The notes under the pieces: generated by a model | What the model was told of the DNA's origin: nothing | Database searches by the model: none | Seen by the model: only the letters and a program-made list of their open reading frames with translations | In this document: one piece after another, positions 8,279 through 16,427 of the stretch | Layout: every line of letters starts with the position of its first letter | Numbering within the stretch: the stretch's first letter is position 1 | Translations under genes and position numbers: made by a program | Origin: VRUE01 sp963812335 | GTDB taxonomy: Bacteria > Actinomycetota > Thermoleophilia > Solirubrobacterales > 70-9 | Direction of reading: 5' to 3' | DNA length: 64,000 bases | NCBI GenBank assembly: GCA_963812335.1 | Contig: CAWEUU010000004.1 | Location: 558,001-622,000 of the forward strand

Positions 8279-8672
8279 GCGCGGCACCGTAAAGGCGCCC
8301 TCGGACGGCATCTTGCGACAGCTGCAACTCGAGCCGCGGCGCCTCGCGCCAGAGGTCCTCCAGCTGATAGCGCTCTCTTTCCTCGGCTGTGAAGACGTGC
8401 AGAATCGCGTCGAGGTAGTCGAGCACGATCCAGCCCGCCTCGCCCTCGCCGTCGACCCCGCCCGGCAGCAGCTCGAGTTCCTGCTTGAGCCGCAGCTTCA
8501 CCTCGTCGACGATCGCCCGCGCCTGGCGCTCGTTGCGCGCCGTGCAGATTGCCAGCAGGTCGGTGTAGGAGGCGAGGCCGCGCATGTCGAGCACGACGAG
8601 GTCGGTCGCTCCTTTCGAGTCGGCCAGCTCGGCCAACCGCCGCACCAGCGCCTCGGAGTCGAACTCGTTCAC
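8271..8672 (-). CDS. rsfS: Ribosomal silencing factor RsfS
   Basis: RsfS binds ribosomal protein L14 and blocks joining of the 30S and 50S subunits under starvation. The 133-residue protein has the complete DUF143 domain: a helical start, then KGATDLVVLDMRGLASYTDL, LLAICTARNERQARAIVDEV and GWIVLDYLDAILHVFTAEER. The family core ends with R-x-x-Y-x-L-E-x-L-W, seen here as RERYQLEDLW. It overlaps nadD by 4 bases, and nadD-rsfS pairs are common in bacteria. Confidence 0.95.
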   Translation of the reverse strand: MNEFDSEALVRRLAELADSKGATDLVVLDMRGLASYTDLLAICTARNERQARAIVDEVKLRLKQELELLPGGVDGEGEAGWIVLDYLDAILHVFTAEERERYQLEDLWREAPRLELQLSQDAVRGRLYGAAHG

Positions 8673-9295
8673 GAGTAGACCCCCTTTTCCTCGATGAACC
8701 GCGCGACCGCCTCGGGCACCAGGTAGCGCAACGGTCGGCCCGCCGCCGCACGCTCGCGCACCGCCGAAGAGGAGACGCCGAACTGCGGCATCTCCAGCAT
8801 CGTCACCCGCCCCTCGGCGCCGAGCCCACGCATCGTCGCGCCGACGTCCGCCTCGGAGATCCCCGCGCGCCGCGCCACTGCGAGGCGGGCCAGCTCGATC
8901 ACGCGGCGCGGCTCGCGCCAGCTCTCGAACCCGACGGCGGCATCCGCCCCCATCACGAACACCAGCTCGGGTTCTCCTTTCTCGCGTGCAAGCAACTGCA
9001 AGGTCTCATACGTGTAGGACGGTCCCTCGCGCTCAACCTCGAGGCTGGAGACGGCAAAGCGCGGATCGTCGGCGGCGGCGAGCCGCGTCATCGCCAGGCG
9101 CAGCTCGCGCCCGGGGTCATCGTGGATTCGCTTGTGCGGCGCCTCGCCGGTGGGCATCAGCACGACTTCCTCCAGGCCGAGCTGCCAGAGCGCCTCCTGG
9201 GCGAGCGCCAGGTGGCCCAGGTGGGGCGGGTTGAAGGCAGAGCCGAGGACGCCGATCGCAGACCGCCGGACGTCTGAGCTGGAAACGCTACTCAC
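8669..9295 (-). CDS. nadD: Nicotinate-nucleotide adenylyltransferase
   Basis: NadD joins nicotinate mononucleotide and ATP to give nicotinate adenine dinucleotide in NAD synthesis. The 208-residue protein shows the nucleotidyltransferase signature GSAFNPPHLGHLALAQEAL, with the histidines of the T/H-x-G-H motif at 25 and 28, and the late SSSAVRER motif that binds ATP phosphates. Its start lies 8 bases inside the proA 3' end and its stop overlaps the rsfS start by 4 bases, so proA, nadD and rsfS form one unit. Confidence 0.96.
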   Translation of the reverse strand: MSSVSSSDVRRSAIGVLGSAFNPPHLGHLALAQEALWQLGLEEVVLMPTGEAPHKRIHDDPGRELRLAMTRLAAADDPRFAVSSLEVEREGPSYTYETLQLLAREKGEPELVFVMGADAAVGFESWREPRRVIELARLAVARRAGISEADVGATMRGLGAEGRVTMLEMPQFGVSSSAVRERAAAGRPLRYLVPEAVARFIEEKGVYS

Positions 9296-10553
9296 GCACC
9301 TGGCCGTCGCCGCTGACGACGTACTTGTAGGTGGTCAGCTCGCGCAGGCCGATCGGGCCGCGCGCGTGCAGCTTCTGGGTCGAGTTGCCGATCTCCGCCC
9401 CCATGCCGAACTCGAAGCCGTCGGTGAAGCGGGTCGAGGCGTTGGTATAGACGACGGCCGCGTCGACGCCCGCCGTGAAGCGCGCGGCGGCGTCGGCGGA
9501 GCTGGAGACGATCGCCTCCGAGTGCCGGGTGCCGTAGCGGTTGACGTGCTCGATCCCGTCGTCGAGCGAGTCGACGACGGCGACGGCGAGCTTGAGGTCG
9601 AGGAACTCGCGCCCCCAGTCCCCCTCGTCAGCGGCGCCGACCTCGACCTCGCCGGCCGCGGCACGGGTGCGCTCGTCGCCGACCAGCTCGACGCCGGCCT
9701 TGCGCAGCTCGGCGAGCACATCCGGCAGGAACTCGTCGGCAATCGCCGCGTCGACGAGCAGCGTCTCAGCCGCGTTGCAGACGCCGGGGCGCTGCGTCTT
9801 CGCGTTGACGGCGATCCGCCGCGCCATCTCCAGGTCGGCGTCGGCGTGGACGTAGACGTGACAGTTCCCGGCGGCGGCGTAGATCACCGGCACCGTCGCG
9901 ACCTCCTTCAGTGCGTTCTTCAGGCCTTCTCCGCCACGCGGGATCAGCAGGTCGACCGTGTCCTCCTGGGTCGCCAGCTCGTCCAGCTCCTCGTGCCCGC
10001 CGCCGGCCAGCAGCAGCACCGCGTCGGGCGGCAGCCCGGCCTCGGCCAGCGCGTCACGGACGATCGCCGCCAGCGCGCCGTTCGTCCGTTCGGCGTAGTG
10101 CGAGCCGCGCAGCACGATCGCGTTGCCGCTCTTGATCGTCAGCGCCGCGCAATCGATCGTCACGTTCGGCCGCGCCTCGTAGACCACCGCGACGACGCCG
10201 AGCGGCACCCGCAGCTTGGTCAGCTCGAGCCCGCTGTCGAGCGTTTTCCCTTCCAGCTCCTCGCCGATCGGATCGGCGAGCGCCGCGACCGCCCGCACGC
10301 CGTCGGCCATCGCTGCGATCCGCTCCTCACTCAGCGCCAGGCGGTCGCGCAGCGCCGAAGTCAGCTCAGCAGCGCTCTCGTCGGCCAGATCCGCCTCATT
10401 TGCCTCCAGCACCTCGGTGCTGCGCTCGCTCAACAGTCGCGCGGTCGCCTCCAGCGCCGCGTTCTTGGCGTCGGTCGAAGCGCCGCCCAGCACGCGCGCA
10501 GCGCGCTGCGCCGCGGCGCAGGTCTCGGCAACGGTCTTGGTCGCTACAACCAT
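9288..10553 (-). CDS. proA: Gamma-glutamyl phosphate reductase
   Basis: ProA reduces gamma-glutamyl phosphate to glutamate semialdehyde, the second step of proline synthesis. The 421-residue protein has the aldehyde-dehydrogenase-type NADPH fold and the catalytic cysteine in QRPGVCNAAETLLVD, with the conserved C-terminal GPIGLRELTTYKYVV. The ATG at 10553 gives MVVATKTVAETC, the expected N-terminus. Longer frames to 10664 would translate palindromic element A and are rejected. It follows proB, separated by that element, instead of the usual few bases. Confidence 0.96.
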   Translation of the reverse strand: MVVATKTVAETCAAAQRAARVLGGASTDAKNAALEATARLLSERSTEVLEANEADLADESAAELTSALRDRLALSEERIAAMADGVRAVAALADPIGEELEGKTLDSGLELTKLRVPLGVVAVVYEARPNVTIDCAALTIKSGNAIVLRGSHYAERTNGALAAIVRDALAEAGLPPDAVLLLAGGGHEELDELATQEDTVDLLIPRGGEGLKNALKEVATVPVIYAAAGNCHVYVHADADLEMARRIAVNAKTQRPGVCNAAETLLVDAAIADEFLPDVLAELRKAGVELVGDERTRAAAGEVEVGAADEGDWGREFLDLKLAVAVVDSLDDGIEHVNRYGTRHSEAIVSSSADAAARFTAGVDAAVVYTNASTRFTDGFEFGMGAEIGNSTQKLHARGPIGLRELTTYKYVVSGDGQVRE

Positions 10554-10570
10554 TGCGAGTAAGGGTACGG

Positions 10571-10672
10571 GAGGACGGGGTGTCCCTCCCCCGGAGACCG
10601 TCGCGCAGCTGGATCGTGGATGAGGGTTCAGACGTGGTTCCTGGAGCCTCCGTGGGAGGGACACCCATCCTC
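10571..10672. repeat. Palindromic intergenic element, copy A
   Basis: The outer arms are long imperfect inverted repeats: GAGGACGGGGTGTCCCTCCC on the left pairs with GGGAGGGACACCCATCCTC on the right. The interior, read on the minus strand, carries GGAGGCTC near one end and CAGCTGCGCGACGG near the other, as do the copies at 13829 and 27896. It begins 8 bases after the corrected proB stop and ends before the proA start, so it would form a strong hairpin within the proBA message. Confidence 0.75.
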
Positions 10673-10679
10673 GTTGCGT

Positions 10680-11784
10680 CTACAGGAGGACGAAGCGGTC
10701 TCGGTGGATGGCCTCCTTGGGCTTGTCACGGAAGTCAAGGCTCTCGCGCAACTCGGTCGCGAGGGCATTGGACGGGCCGCTTATCCGGTCGAGGGCCGGC
10801 CGCCGAGTATTCGGCGATGCCCTTGCCGATCAGCGATCCAGCGACCATAACCTCGACGGCGTCACCGACATCAAAGCTGCCGTCAACCTGTGTGATACCG
10901 ACCGGGAGAAGGCTCGAGCCACTCTCGCGCAGCACCCGGGCGGCGCCGTCGTCAACGGTTAGCTTGCCGCGCGTCGGCTTGGCGTATTTGAGCCATAGCT
11001 TGAAGCTCGGGGTCTTGCCGGCCTGGGCGACGAAACGCGTTCCGACCGGTTCGCCGCCTGCGGCTGCCAGCAGCGTGCCCGCCTCGGTGCCGTTGCAGAT
11101 CGTTGCCGGGATGCCGGACTCGGCCGCCATCTCCGCGGCGGCGACCTTGCTGCGCATGCCGCCCGAGCCGAAGGCCGAGGTGCGGTCGCCGATCTCCATC
11201 CCGGCCAGCTCGCTGAAGTCCTCGACCGTCGCGATCCGCTCGGCCTCCGGGTCGGCGCGCGGGTCGCTGCGGTGCAGGCCGTCGACGTCGGAGAGCAGGA
11301 CGAGCAGGCGGGCGTCGAGCAGGATCGCCACCTGGGCGGCGAGAAAGTCGTTGTCTCCGAAGGTGATCTCGTCGGTGGCAGTTGTGTCGTTCTCGTTGAC
11401 GACCGGGACGACGCCCCAATCGATCAGTCGCCGCAGCGTCTGGCGCGCGTTGAGGTAATTGGTGCGGGCGGCGATGTCGGCGGCGGTGAGCAGCACCTGC
11501 GCCGAGCGCGTCCCATCCTCCAACAGCCGCGACTGGTAGGCGCGGAAGAGATCGCCCTGGCCGACCGCCGAGGCGGCCTGTAGCTCGTCCATCGCCCGGG
11601 GTCGCACCGGAAGCTCCATCAACCGCATGCCGCGCGCGATCGCCCCAGAGGTGACCATCGCGACCCGCTCGCCGCCCTGCTCGAGCTTCGCGACCTGGGC
11701 GCAGACCGAGTCGAGCACGTCGACCCGCAGCTCACCGTCATCGGCCGCGACGATCGAGGAACCAAGCTTGACGACCAGGGTCAT
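10680..11784 (-). CDS. proB: Glutamate 5-kinase, frameshifted in the C-terminal PUA domain
   Basis: ProB phosphorylates glutamate in the first step of proline synthesis. The amino acid kinase domain starts MTLVVKLGSSIVAADDG and is intact, as is the start of the PUA domain (to about residue 330, GSLIGKGIAEYSA). There the frame is broken. In the given sequence it ends at 10735 with an unrelated tail, while the next frame continues with LDRISGPSNALATELRESLD and ends KEAIHRDRFVLL at 10680, exactly as expected. Removing one C of the CCC run (plus-strand GGG near 10794) restores about 367 residues, the normal length. The ATG at 11784 overlaps the vapC stop as ATGA. Confidence 0.88.
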
Positions 11785-12206
11785 GCCGGACACGACCAGC
11801 GCAGGCCGGGGAAGCGGCCGAAGCCGCGGTCAGCCGTGATCAGCTCACTCCCCGACTCCATCGCCAGGGCGGCGAGGTAGGCATCGGGGATGTCGTTTCC
11901 TCGTGCGCCGATCGAGTCGCATAGGTCTGAGAAGAGCCGCCAGTGGCGGGCGCCGGGCCTGAGCGCAACCGCTCCCGCGTGACCGCGCAACGCATCGGCG
12001 AAACGGAAGGCTACGTCGAGCGGCGTTGGATCGGTAAAGACACGGGAATTGGTGACCACCCGGAGAAACCCGCCCAGGCTCGCGTCGCAGATACCGAAGC
12101 TGCGCCCGGATTCGACCTCGCCTTGCAGCCATGTCGAGAATCCCTCGTGCTGCGGAAGATCCTCGCGATGGGCGTAGACGAGGACATTGACATCGGTCAG
12201 GATCAC
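11781..12206 (-). CDS. vapC: VapC-type PIN-domain toxin ribonuclease
   Basis: VapC toxins are Mg-dependent RNases of the PIN fold. The 141-residue protein has the acidic residues that hold the metal: Asp5 in LTDVNVLVYA, Asp108 in NDIPDAYLAALA and Asp126 in ITADRGFGRF, with Glu candidates between. It overlaps the vapB stop by 4 bases upstream and the proB start by 4 bases downstream (ATGA at both junctions). The toxin gene is thus tied into the obg-proBA operon. Target RNA cannot be read from the sequence. Confidence 0.9.
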   Translation of the reverse strand: MILTDVNVLVYAHREDLPQHEGFSTWLQGEVESGRSFGICDASLGGFLRVVTNSRVFTDPTPLDVAFRFADALRGHAGAVALRPGARHWRLFSDLCDSIGARGNDIPDAYLAALAMESGSELITADRGFGRFPGLRWSCPA

Positions 12207-12478
12207 GCCGCCCCCCGGCCCGGGTCGTCGCGGACCGAGAGATCCTCATCGAGCAGATCGCGCAGAGCGCGGTTGTCATTCAGGTCCACGCCTGCGCGCA
12301 CGCCTCCGGACCCGTAGACCGGCAGGCTCACCTCCTGCGCTCCACCGAGCTCGCGCTGCTTCGCGAGCCGTTCGCGCAGGGACTCGTCGATCAACTGGGT
12401 CAGGGTTATCCCCTGCTCCGCAGCGCGCACCTTCGCCGCTTTTCCAAGCGCGTCATCGAGACGAACCGTGGTTCTCAT
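12203..12478 (-). CDS. vapB: VapB-type ribbon-helix-helix antitoxin
   Basis: The 91-residue protein begins MRTTVRLDDALGKAAKVRAA, a ribbon-helix-helix DNA-binding segment. The C-terminal half is acidic and flexible (DLNDNRALRDLLDEDLSVRD), the usual toxin-binding tail. It is followed with a 4-base overlap by vapC. Such antitoxins neutralise the PIN toxin and repress their own promoter together with it. The 41-base gap upstream holds the likely promoter and operator. Confidence 0.88.
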   Translation of the reverse strand: MRTTVRLDDALGKAAKVRAAEQGITLTQLIDESLRERLAKQRELGGAQEVSLPVYGSGGVRAGVDLNDNRALRDLLDEDLSVRDDPGRGAA

Positions 12479-12519
12479 ATGTCAAAGCATACACGTCATG
12501 ACATCAATATGTCTCGAAG
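12479..12519 (-). promoter_or_regulatory. Likely vapBC promoter/operator
   Basis: This short gap between obg and vapB is clearly richer in A+T than its surroundings. On the minus strand a TATGCT hexamer ends 7 bases before the vapB ATG, which would give a leaderless transcript. A TCATGA palindrome lies upstream, and ATATGTC and GACAT half-sites occur around it, as expected for an autoregulated ribbon-helix-helix antitoxin. The -35 box is poor. The call is tentative. Confidence 0.35.
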
Positions 12520-13812
12520 TCATGGGTGCAACTCGAACTCGTGCTCGCCGATGCGAACGTCGTCGCCCGGCTCGAAGCCGGCGCTGCGCAGGGCGGCGAC
12601 GACGCCGATCTCGCGCAGCCGCTGCTCGAGGTAGGCGAGCGCCTCTTCGTTCTTCAGGTCGTGGCGCTCGAAGAGCAGCTCGACGCCTCGGCCGAGCACG
12701 CGGTAGCCGCCATCGTCCTCGCGCTCGACCGAGTAGCCGCCCTCGCCGGCGGGCCGGTAGACGCGGTGCTCGGCCTCGAACTCAGCCGGGCCGAGGCCGA
12801 CCCTCTCGGGCCGCACCGGAGCCTCCTCCGGCAGGTGCGCCCAGAGCGCCCGGCGCAGCTCGTCGAGGCCTTCTCCGGTTGCCGCGGACACGGCGAGCAC
12901 CGTTGCGGCATCCCCACCGAGCCGCTCGCGCCAGCGCTCGACCTCTTCGCCCACCTGCTCGGGGGTCAGCAGATCGCGCTTGGAGAGCACGACGATCTCC
13001 GCCAGCCGCTCCAGGCCGGCGCCGTAGGCGGCCAGCTCCTCGCGTACCGCGGAGTAGTTCGACCCGGGGTCGCCCTCTGCCGGAGCCAGGTCGACGAGGT
13101 GGACCAGCATCGAGCAGCGCTCGACGTGGGCGAGGAACTCGTGCCCGAGGCCGGCTCCCCCAGCGGCGCCCTCGATCAGGCCGGGGATGTCGGCGATCAC
13201 CGCCTGCCGATCCTCGCTCTCGATCGCGCCCAGCACCGGCGAGAGCGTCGTGAACGGGTAATCCCCCACCTTCGGCTCCGCCCGCGTCAGCCGCGCCAGC
13301 AGCGATGACTTGCCGGCGTTGGGCAGCCCGACCAGCCCAACGTCGGCGAGCAGCTTGAGGCGAATCTCGATCCACCCCTCCTCGCCGCTCGTCCCCTGCT
13401 CGGCAAACCGCGGCGCCTGCCGGGTGGAGGTCGCAAAGCGCTTGTTCCCATGCCCCCCACGCCCCCCGTGCGCGACCACCGCCCGTTGCCCGACCTCGAC
13501 CAGATCGACCCGACTGCCATCCACAGCCTCCGCCTGGGTCCCCGCGGGCACCGGAATAACCAGCTCCTCCCCCCGCGCCCCATGCTTGTTCGCCCCCTGC
13601 CCGTGCCGGCCCCGCTCAGCCCGAAAGTGCCGACTTCCCCGCAGCGCCCCAAGATCCCGCCGAGAAGCGTCGCAGACAAGCACCACATCCCCCCCATGCC
13701 CACCATCTCCACCATCGGGCCCACCACGGGGCACATGAGCCTCGCGCCGAAAGCTCATGGCCCCATTGCCGCCAGCTCCCCCCGCAACCCAGATCTTCGC
13801 GCGATCGTCCAT
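12520..13812 (-). CDS. obg: Obg/CgtA ribosome-assembly GTPase
   Basis: Obg is an essential GTPase that acts in 50S assembly and links translation to stress signalling. The 430-residue protein has the Gly-rich OBG fold (about 1-155, with GGAGGNGAMSFRREAHVPRG), the G domain (G1 GLPNAGKSSLL near 163-173, G3 DIPGL, G4 SKRDLL near 280) and the C-terminal OCT domain (about 345-430). It follows rpmA, the usual bacterial order rplU-rpmA-obg, with palindromic element B in the gap. Confidence 0.97.
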   Translation of the reverse strand: MDDRAKIWVAGGAGGNGAMSFRREAHVPRGGPDGGDGGHGGDVVLVCDASRRDLGALRGSRHFRAERGRHGQGANKHGARGEELVIPVPAGTQAEAVDGSRVDLVEVGQRAVVAHGGRGGHGNKRFATSTRQAPRFAEQGTSGEEGWIEIRLKLLADVGLVGLPNAGKSSLLARLTRAEPKVGDYPFTTLSPVLGAIESEDRQAVIADIPGLIEGAAGGAGLGHEFLAHVERCSMLVHLVDLAPAEGDPGSNYSAVREELAAYGAGLERLAEIVVLSKRDLLTPEQVGEEVERWRERLGGDAATVLAVSAATGEGLDELRRALWAHLPEEAPVRPERVGLGPAEFEAEHRVYRPAGEGGYSVEREDDGGYRVLGRGVELLFERHDLKNEEALAYLEQRLREIGVVAALRSAGFEPGDDVRIGEHEFELHP

Positions 13813-13828
13813 CGGTCAAGAGGGTAGT

Positions 13829-13935
13829 CGGGGGACGGGGTGTCCCTCCCACGGAGGCTCACAGAACCGCGCCCGAACCCAGTCCGGCGATCAGCTGCGC
13901 GACGACCTCCGGGGGAGGGACACCCCGTCCCCCAA
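13829..13935. repeat. Palindromic intergenic element, copy B
   Basis: The left arm GGGGGACGGGGTGTCCCTCCC pairs with the right arm GGGAGGGACACCCCGTCCCCC over about 21 bases with hardly a mismatch. Between them lie GGAGGCTC, a GAACC segment and CAGCTGCGCGACGACCTCC, shared with copies A and D. It fills the gap between rpmA and obg. As RNA it would fold into one very stable stem with a variable interior, and it may act as a processing or attenuation site. Confidence 0.78.
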
Positions 13936-13939
13936 CCGC

Positions 13940-14191
13940 CTACTCAGCCAGAACGCTGATCGTGCGGCCCTTGCGGGCCTGCTTGAACTCGACAACCCCG
14001 GCCTGTTTGGCGAAGATCGTGTGGTCGCGGCCGAGGCCGACACCCTCGCCGGGCCAGAACCGGGTGCCGCGCTGGCGCACGATGATCTCGCCGCCGGAGA
14101 CCTTCTGGCCCGCGAAAACCTTGACCCCGAGCATGTTGGGGTTGGATTCGCGGCCGTTGCGGCTGGAGCCAAGTCCTTTCTTGTGCGCCAT
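13940..14191 (-). CDS. rpmA: 50S ribosomal protein L27
   Basis: L27 sits at the peptidyl-transferase centre, where its N-terminus touches the tRNA ends. The 83-residue protein starts MAHKKGLGSSRNGRESNPNM and includes VSGGEIIVRQRGTRFWPGEG, as in all bacterial L27. There is no cleavable N-terminal extension of the Firmicutes type. Its ATG shares one base with the rplU stop (TGATG), so the two genes are translationally coupled. Confidence 0.98.
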   Translation of the reverse strand: MAHKKGLGSSRNGRESNPNMLGVKVFAGQKVSGGEIIVRQRGTRFWPGEGVGLGRDHTIFAKQAGVVEFKQARKGRTISVLAE

Positions 14192-14613
14192 CAGTCGTCC
14201 TTTTTAGCAGCCGTTTTGGCTCTGGCTTTCGATTTCGGCTTTGCCGCCGCTTTTTTCTCAGCTTTCGGTTTCGGCTCCGCTTTGGCTTTCGCCGCGGCTT
14301 TGCCGAGTTTGAGCTCGGTCACCTCGAGCCTGGTCAACTCGGAGCGATGCCCCGCCTTGCGGCGGTAGCCCTTCTTAGCCTTGTATTTGAAGACCTTGAT
14401 CTTCGGGCCGCGCAGATGCTCAGCGACCTTTGCTTCGACCTTGACCTTCTCCAACTCCTTCGGCGCCGCGACCACCTCTTTGTCGCGGAAGAGCACGGGC
14501 CGGAGGGAGACGCTGTCTCCCTCCTTGGCGCTCAGCCTGTCGACGAGCAGCGAGCTGCCCTTCTCGACCTTGTACTGCTTGCCACCGCTCTCTATGACCG
14601 CGTAGGTGCTCAT
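14191..14613 (-). CDS. rplU: 50S ribosomal protein L21 with Lys/Ala-rich tail
   Basis: L21 binds 23S rRNA near L20. The first 102 residues form the normal domain (MSTYAVIESGGKQYKVEKGS at the start; IKVFKYKAKKGYRRKAGHRS near the end). A C-terminal tail of about 38 residues follows, built almost only of Lys, Ala, Pro and Arg and ending TAAKKDD. Such tails occur in high-G+C actinobacteria and probably bind rRNA loosely. It overlaps rng by 4 bases and rpmA by 1 base. Confidence 0.97.
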   Translation of the reverse strand: MSTYAVIESGGKQYKVEKGSSLLVDRLSAKEGDSVSLRPVLFRDKEVVAAPKELEKVKVEAKVAEHLRGPKIKVFKYKAKKGYRRKAGHRSELTRLEVTELKLGKAAAKAKAEPKPKAEKKAAAKPKSKARAKTAAKKDD

Positions 14614-16373
14614 CTGGCGGCGCCGGATTCTAGAGCGTCTGCGTCGGCGCCGTTGCTCGCCGCGCCGCCGAGCAGCGAGGCGACCGCCGCCGCCCGCTCG
14701 ACCCGCTCGATCCGCACCATCTTGCGATCGCCGACGAACTTGCCACCGCCACTGACGCTGACGATGTAGGAATCGATCCTGGCGACCGCGTCGTCGGCGT
14801 TGTACATGTGCGGCTCCTCGATCTTGACCAGCACCTCCTCGCCGACCTTGAACGGCAGCGCCCGCTCCTCGATCTCCGCCCGCGGGCCGGCTTCAACCAG
14901 CTCGAAGGTGTCGATCGCGAGCGCGTCGCCGCCCTCGAAGTGGAAGCGCTTGCCGGTCTCCGCCTCAAGCTCGGCAAGGCCGCTGTCATCCTCGATCAGC
15001 TTCGCGGCGACCTGCGGGTTGACGCGCAGCAGAAACGCTTCGGCATCGGGCTTGTCCGCCGCCATCTCGCGCATCTGCCGCAACCCCTCCAGGGCAACGG
15101 TCTCGGCGGAGAGGACGACGCCCTCGCCATCGCATGTCGGACAGGGGCCGGTGAGGATCTCGCGCACGCCGTCGGTGATGTTCTGCCTGGTCATCTCGAC
15201 CAGGCCAAGCGGCGAGACCTCGACCACGTAGCTCTTCGACTTGTCGGCGTCGAGCGCTTTGCGCAGCGTCTTCAGAACTTTGTCGCGGTTTTTCGCCCGT
15301 GCCATGTCGATGAAATCGATCACGATGATGCCGCCGATGTCGCGCAGCCGCAGCTGCCGAACCGTCTCCTCGGCGGCCTCGGTGTTGACCTTGGTGATCG
15401 TTTCCTCCAGGCCGCCCTTGCCGCGGCCGGTGAAGGAGCCGCTGTTGACGTCGATCACGGTCAGCGCCTCGGTGTAGTCGATGATCAGGTAGCCGCCCGA
15501 GGGCAGGTCGACGCGGCGCACCAGGGTCGACTCGAGCTCCTTGTCGATCTCCCATTTCTCCAGCAGCGGCTTCTTGCCCTCGTAGGGCTTGACCTTGTCG
15601 AGCAGCTCCGGCGCCGTGCGCTGGAAGAAGCCGGTCACCCGCTCGAGCTGCTTCGGCGAGTCGATCACCGCTTCTTCGAACTCGGAGAGGAAGACGTCGC
15701 GCAGCACCCGCACCGGCAGGTCGGCCTCCTGGAAGACGAGGCCCATGCCCTTGGCCTTCTCGCCGCGGCGCTCGATCACGTCCCAGAGCTTGTGCAGGTA
15801 ACCGACCTCACGTACGAAGTCGGACTTTTTCGCCCCGTGGGCAGCGGTGCGGACGATCAGCCCGCCCGGTCCCTTGTAGGTGCGGTCGACCATCTTGCGC
15901 AGCCGGTCGCGCTCGGATTCCGAGAGCCGCCGGCTGACACCGACGCCGCCGCCCTGCGGCGCGTAAACGAGGTAGCGGCCGGCGATCGAGAGGTTCATCG
16001 AGAGCCGCGCGCCCTTCGACTTGAGCGGGTCCTTGACGACCTGGACGAGGATCTCCTGCCCCGACTTGATCAGCTCACCGATCTTGGGGCCGCTGCCGCG
16101 GCCGCGCTTCGGCGCCTGCTTGCCGTTGGCCATGACGATCTCGTCGACGTGCAGGAAGCCGTTGCGCTCGAGACCGATGTCGACGAAGGCGGCCTCCATG
16201 CCGGGCAGGACGTTGTCGACCTTGCCCTTGTAGATGTTGCCGACGATCGATCGCCGGCCGCGTCGCTCGATGTAGAGCTCCGCAACTTTGCGTTTGCCGC
16301 CTTTGGTCTTCGACTCGAGGACGGCAACACGGGTCTCGCCGCGATCGGCGGACACCAGGATGGTTTTTTTCAT
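14610..16373 (-). CDS. rng: Ribonuclease E/G family endoribonuclease
   Basis: RNase G/E cuts single-stranded RNA 5' ends and processes rRNA and mRNA. The 587-residue protein begins MKKTILVSADRGETRVAVLE. It has an S1-like RNA-binding segment (about 38-120), an RNase H-like/5'-sensor region (about 130-260), the catalytic DNase I-like domain with IDVNSGSFTGRG and GGIIVIDFIDMA, which contain the Mg-binding aspartates, and the zinc-link CPTCDGEGVV near 405. It lacks the long scaffold tail of enterobacterial RNase E. It lies directly upstream of rplU with a 4-base overlap. Confidence 0.95.
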   Translation of the reverse strand: MKKTILVSADRGETRVAVLESKTKGGKRKVAELYIERRGRRSIVGNIYKGKVDNVLPGMEAAFVDIGLERNGFLHVDEIVMANGKQAPKRGRGSGPKIGELIKSGQEILVQVVKDPLKSKGARLSMNLSIAGRYLVYAPQGGGVGVSRRLSESERDRLRKMVDRTYKGPGGLIVRTAAHGAKKSDFVREVGYLHKLWDVIERRGEKAKGMGLVFQEADLPVRVLRDVFLSEFEEAVIDSPKQLERVTGFFQRTAPELLDKVKPYEGKKPLLEKWEIDKELESTLVRRVDLPSGGYLIIDYTEALTVIDVNSGSFTGRGKGGLEETITKVNTEAAEETVRQLRLRDIGGIIVIDFIDMARAKNRDKVLKTLRKALDADKSKSYVVEVSPLGLVEMTRQNITDGVREILTGPCPTCDGEGVVLSAETVALEGLRQMREMAADKPDAEAFLLRVNPQVAAKLIEDDSGLAELEAETGKRFHFEGGDALAIDTFELVEAGPRAEIEERALPFKVGEEVLVKIEEPHMYNADDAVARIDSYIVSVSGGGKFVGDRKMVRIERVERAAAVASLLGGAASNGADADALESGAAR

Positions 16374-16427
16374 TTTTGTTTCAGCTCAGTTCAGGTAGGA
16401 ACGCATCGCCCGATCCCATTCAAGGGA

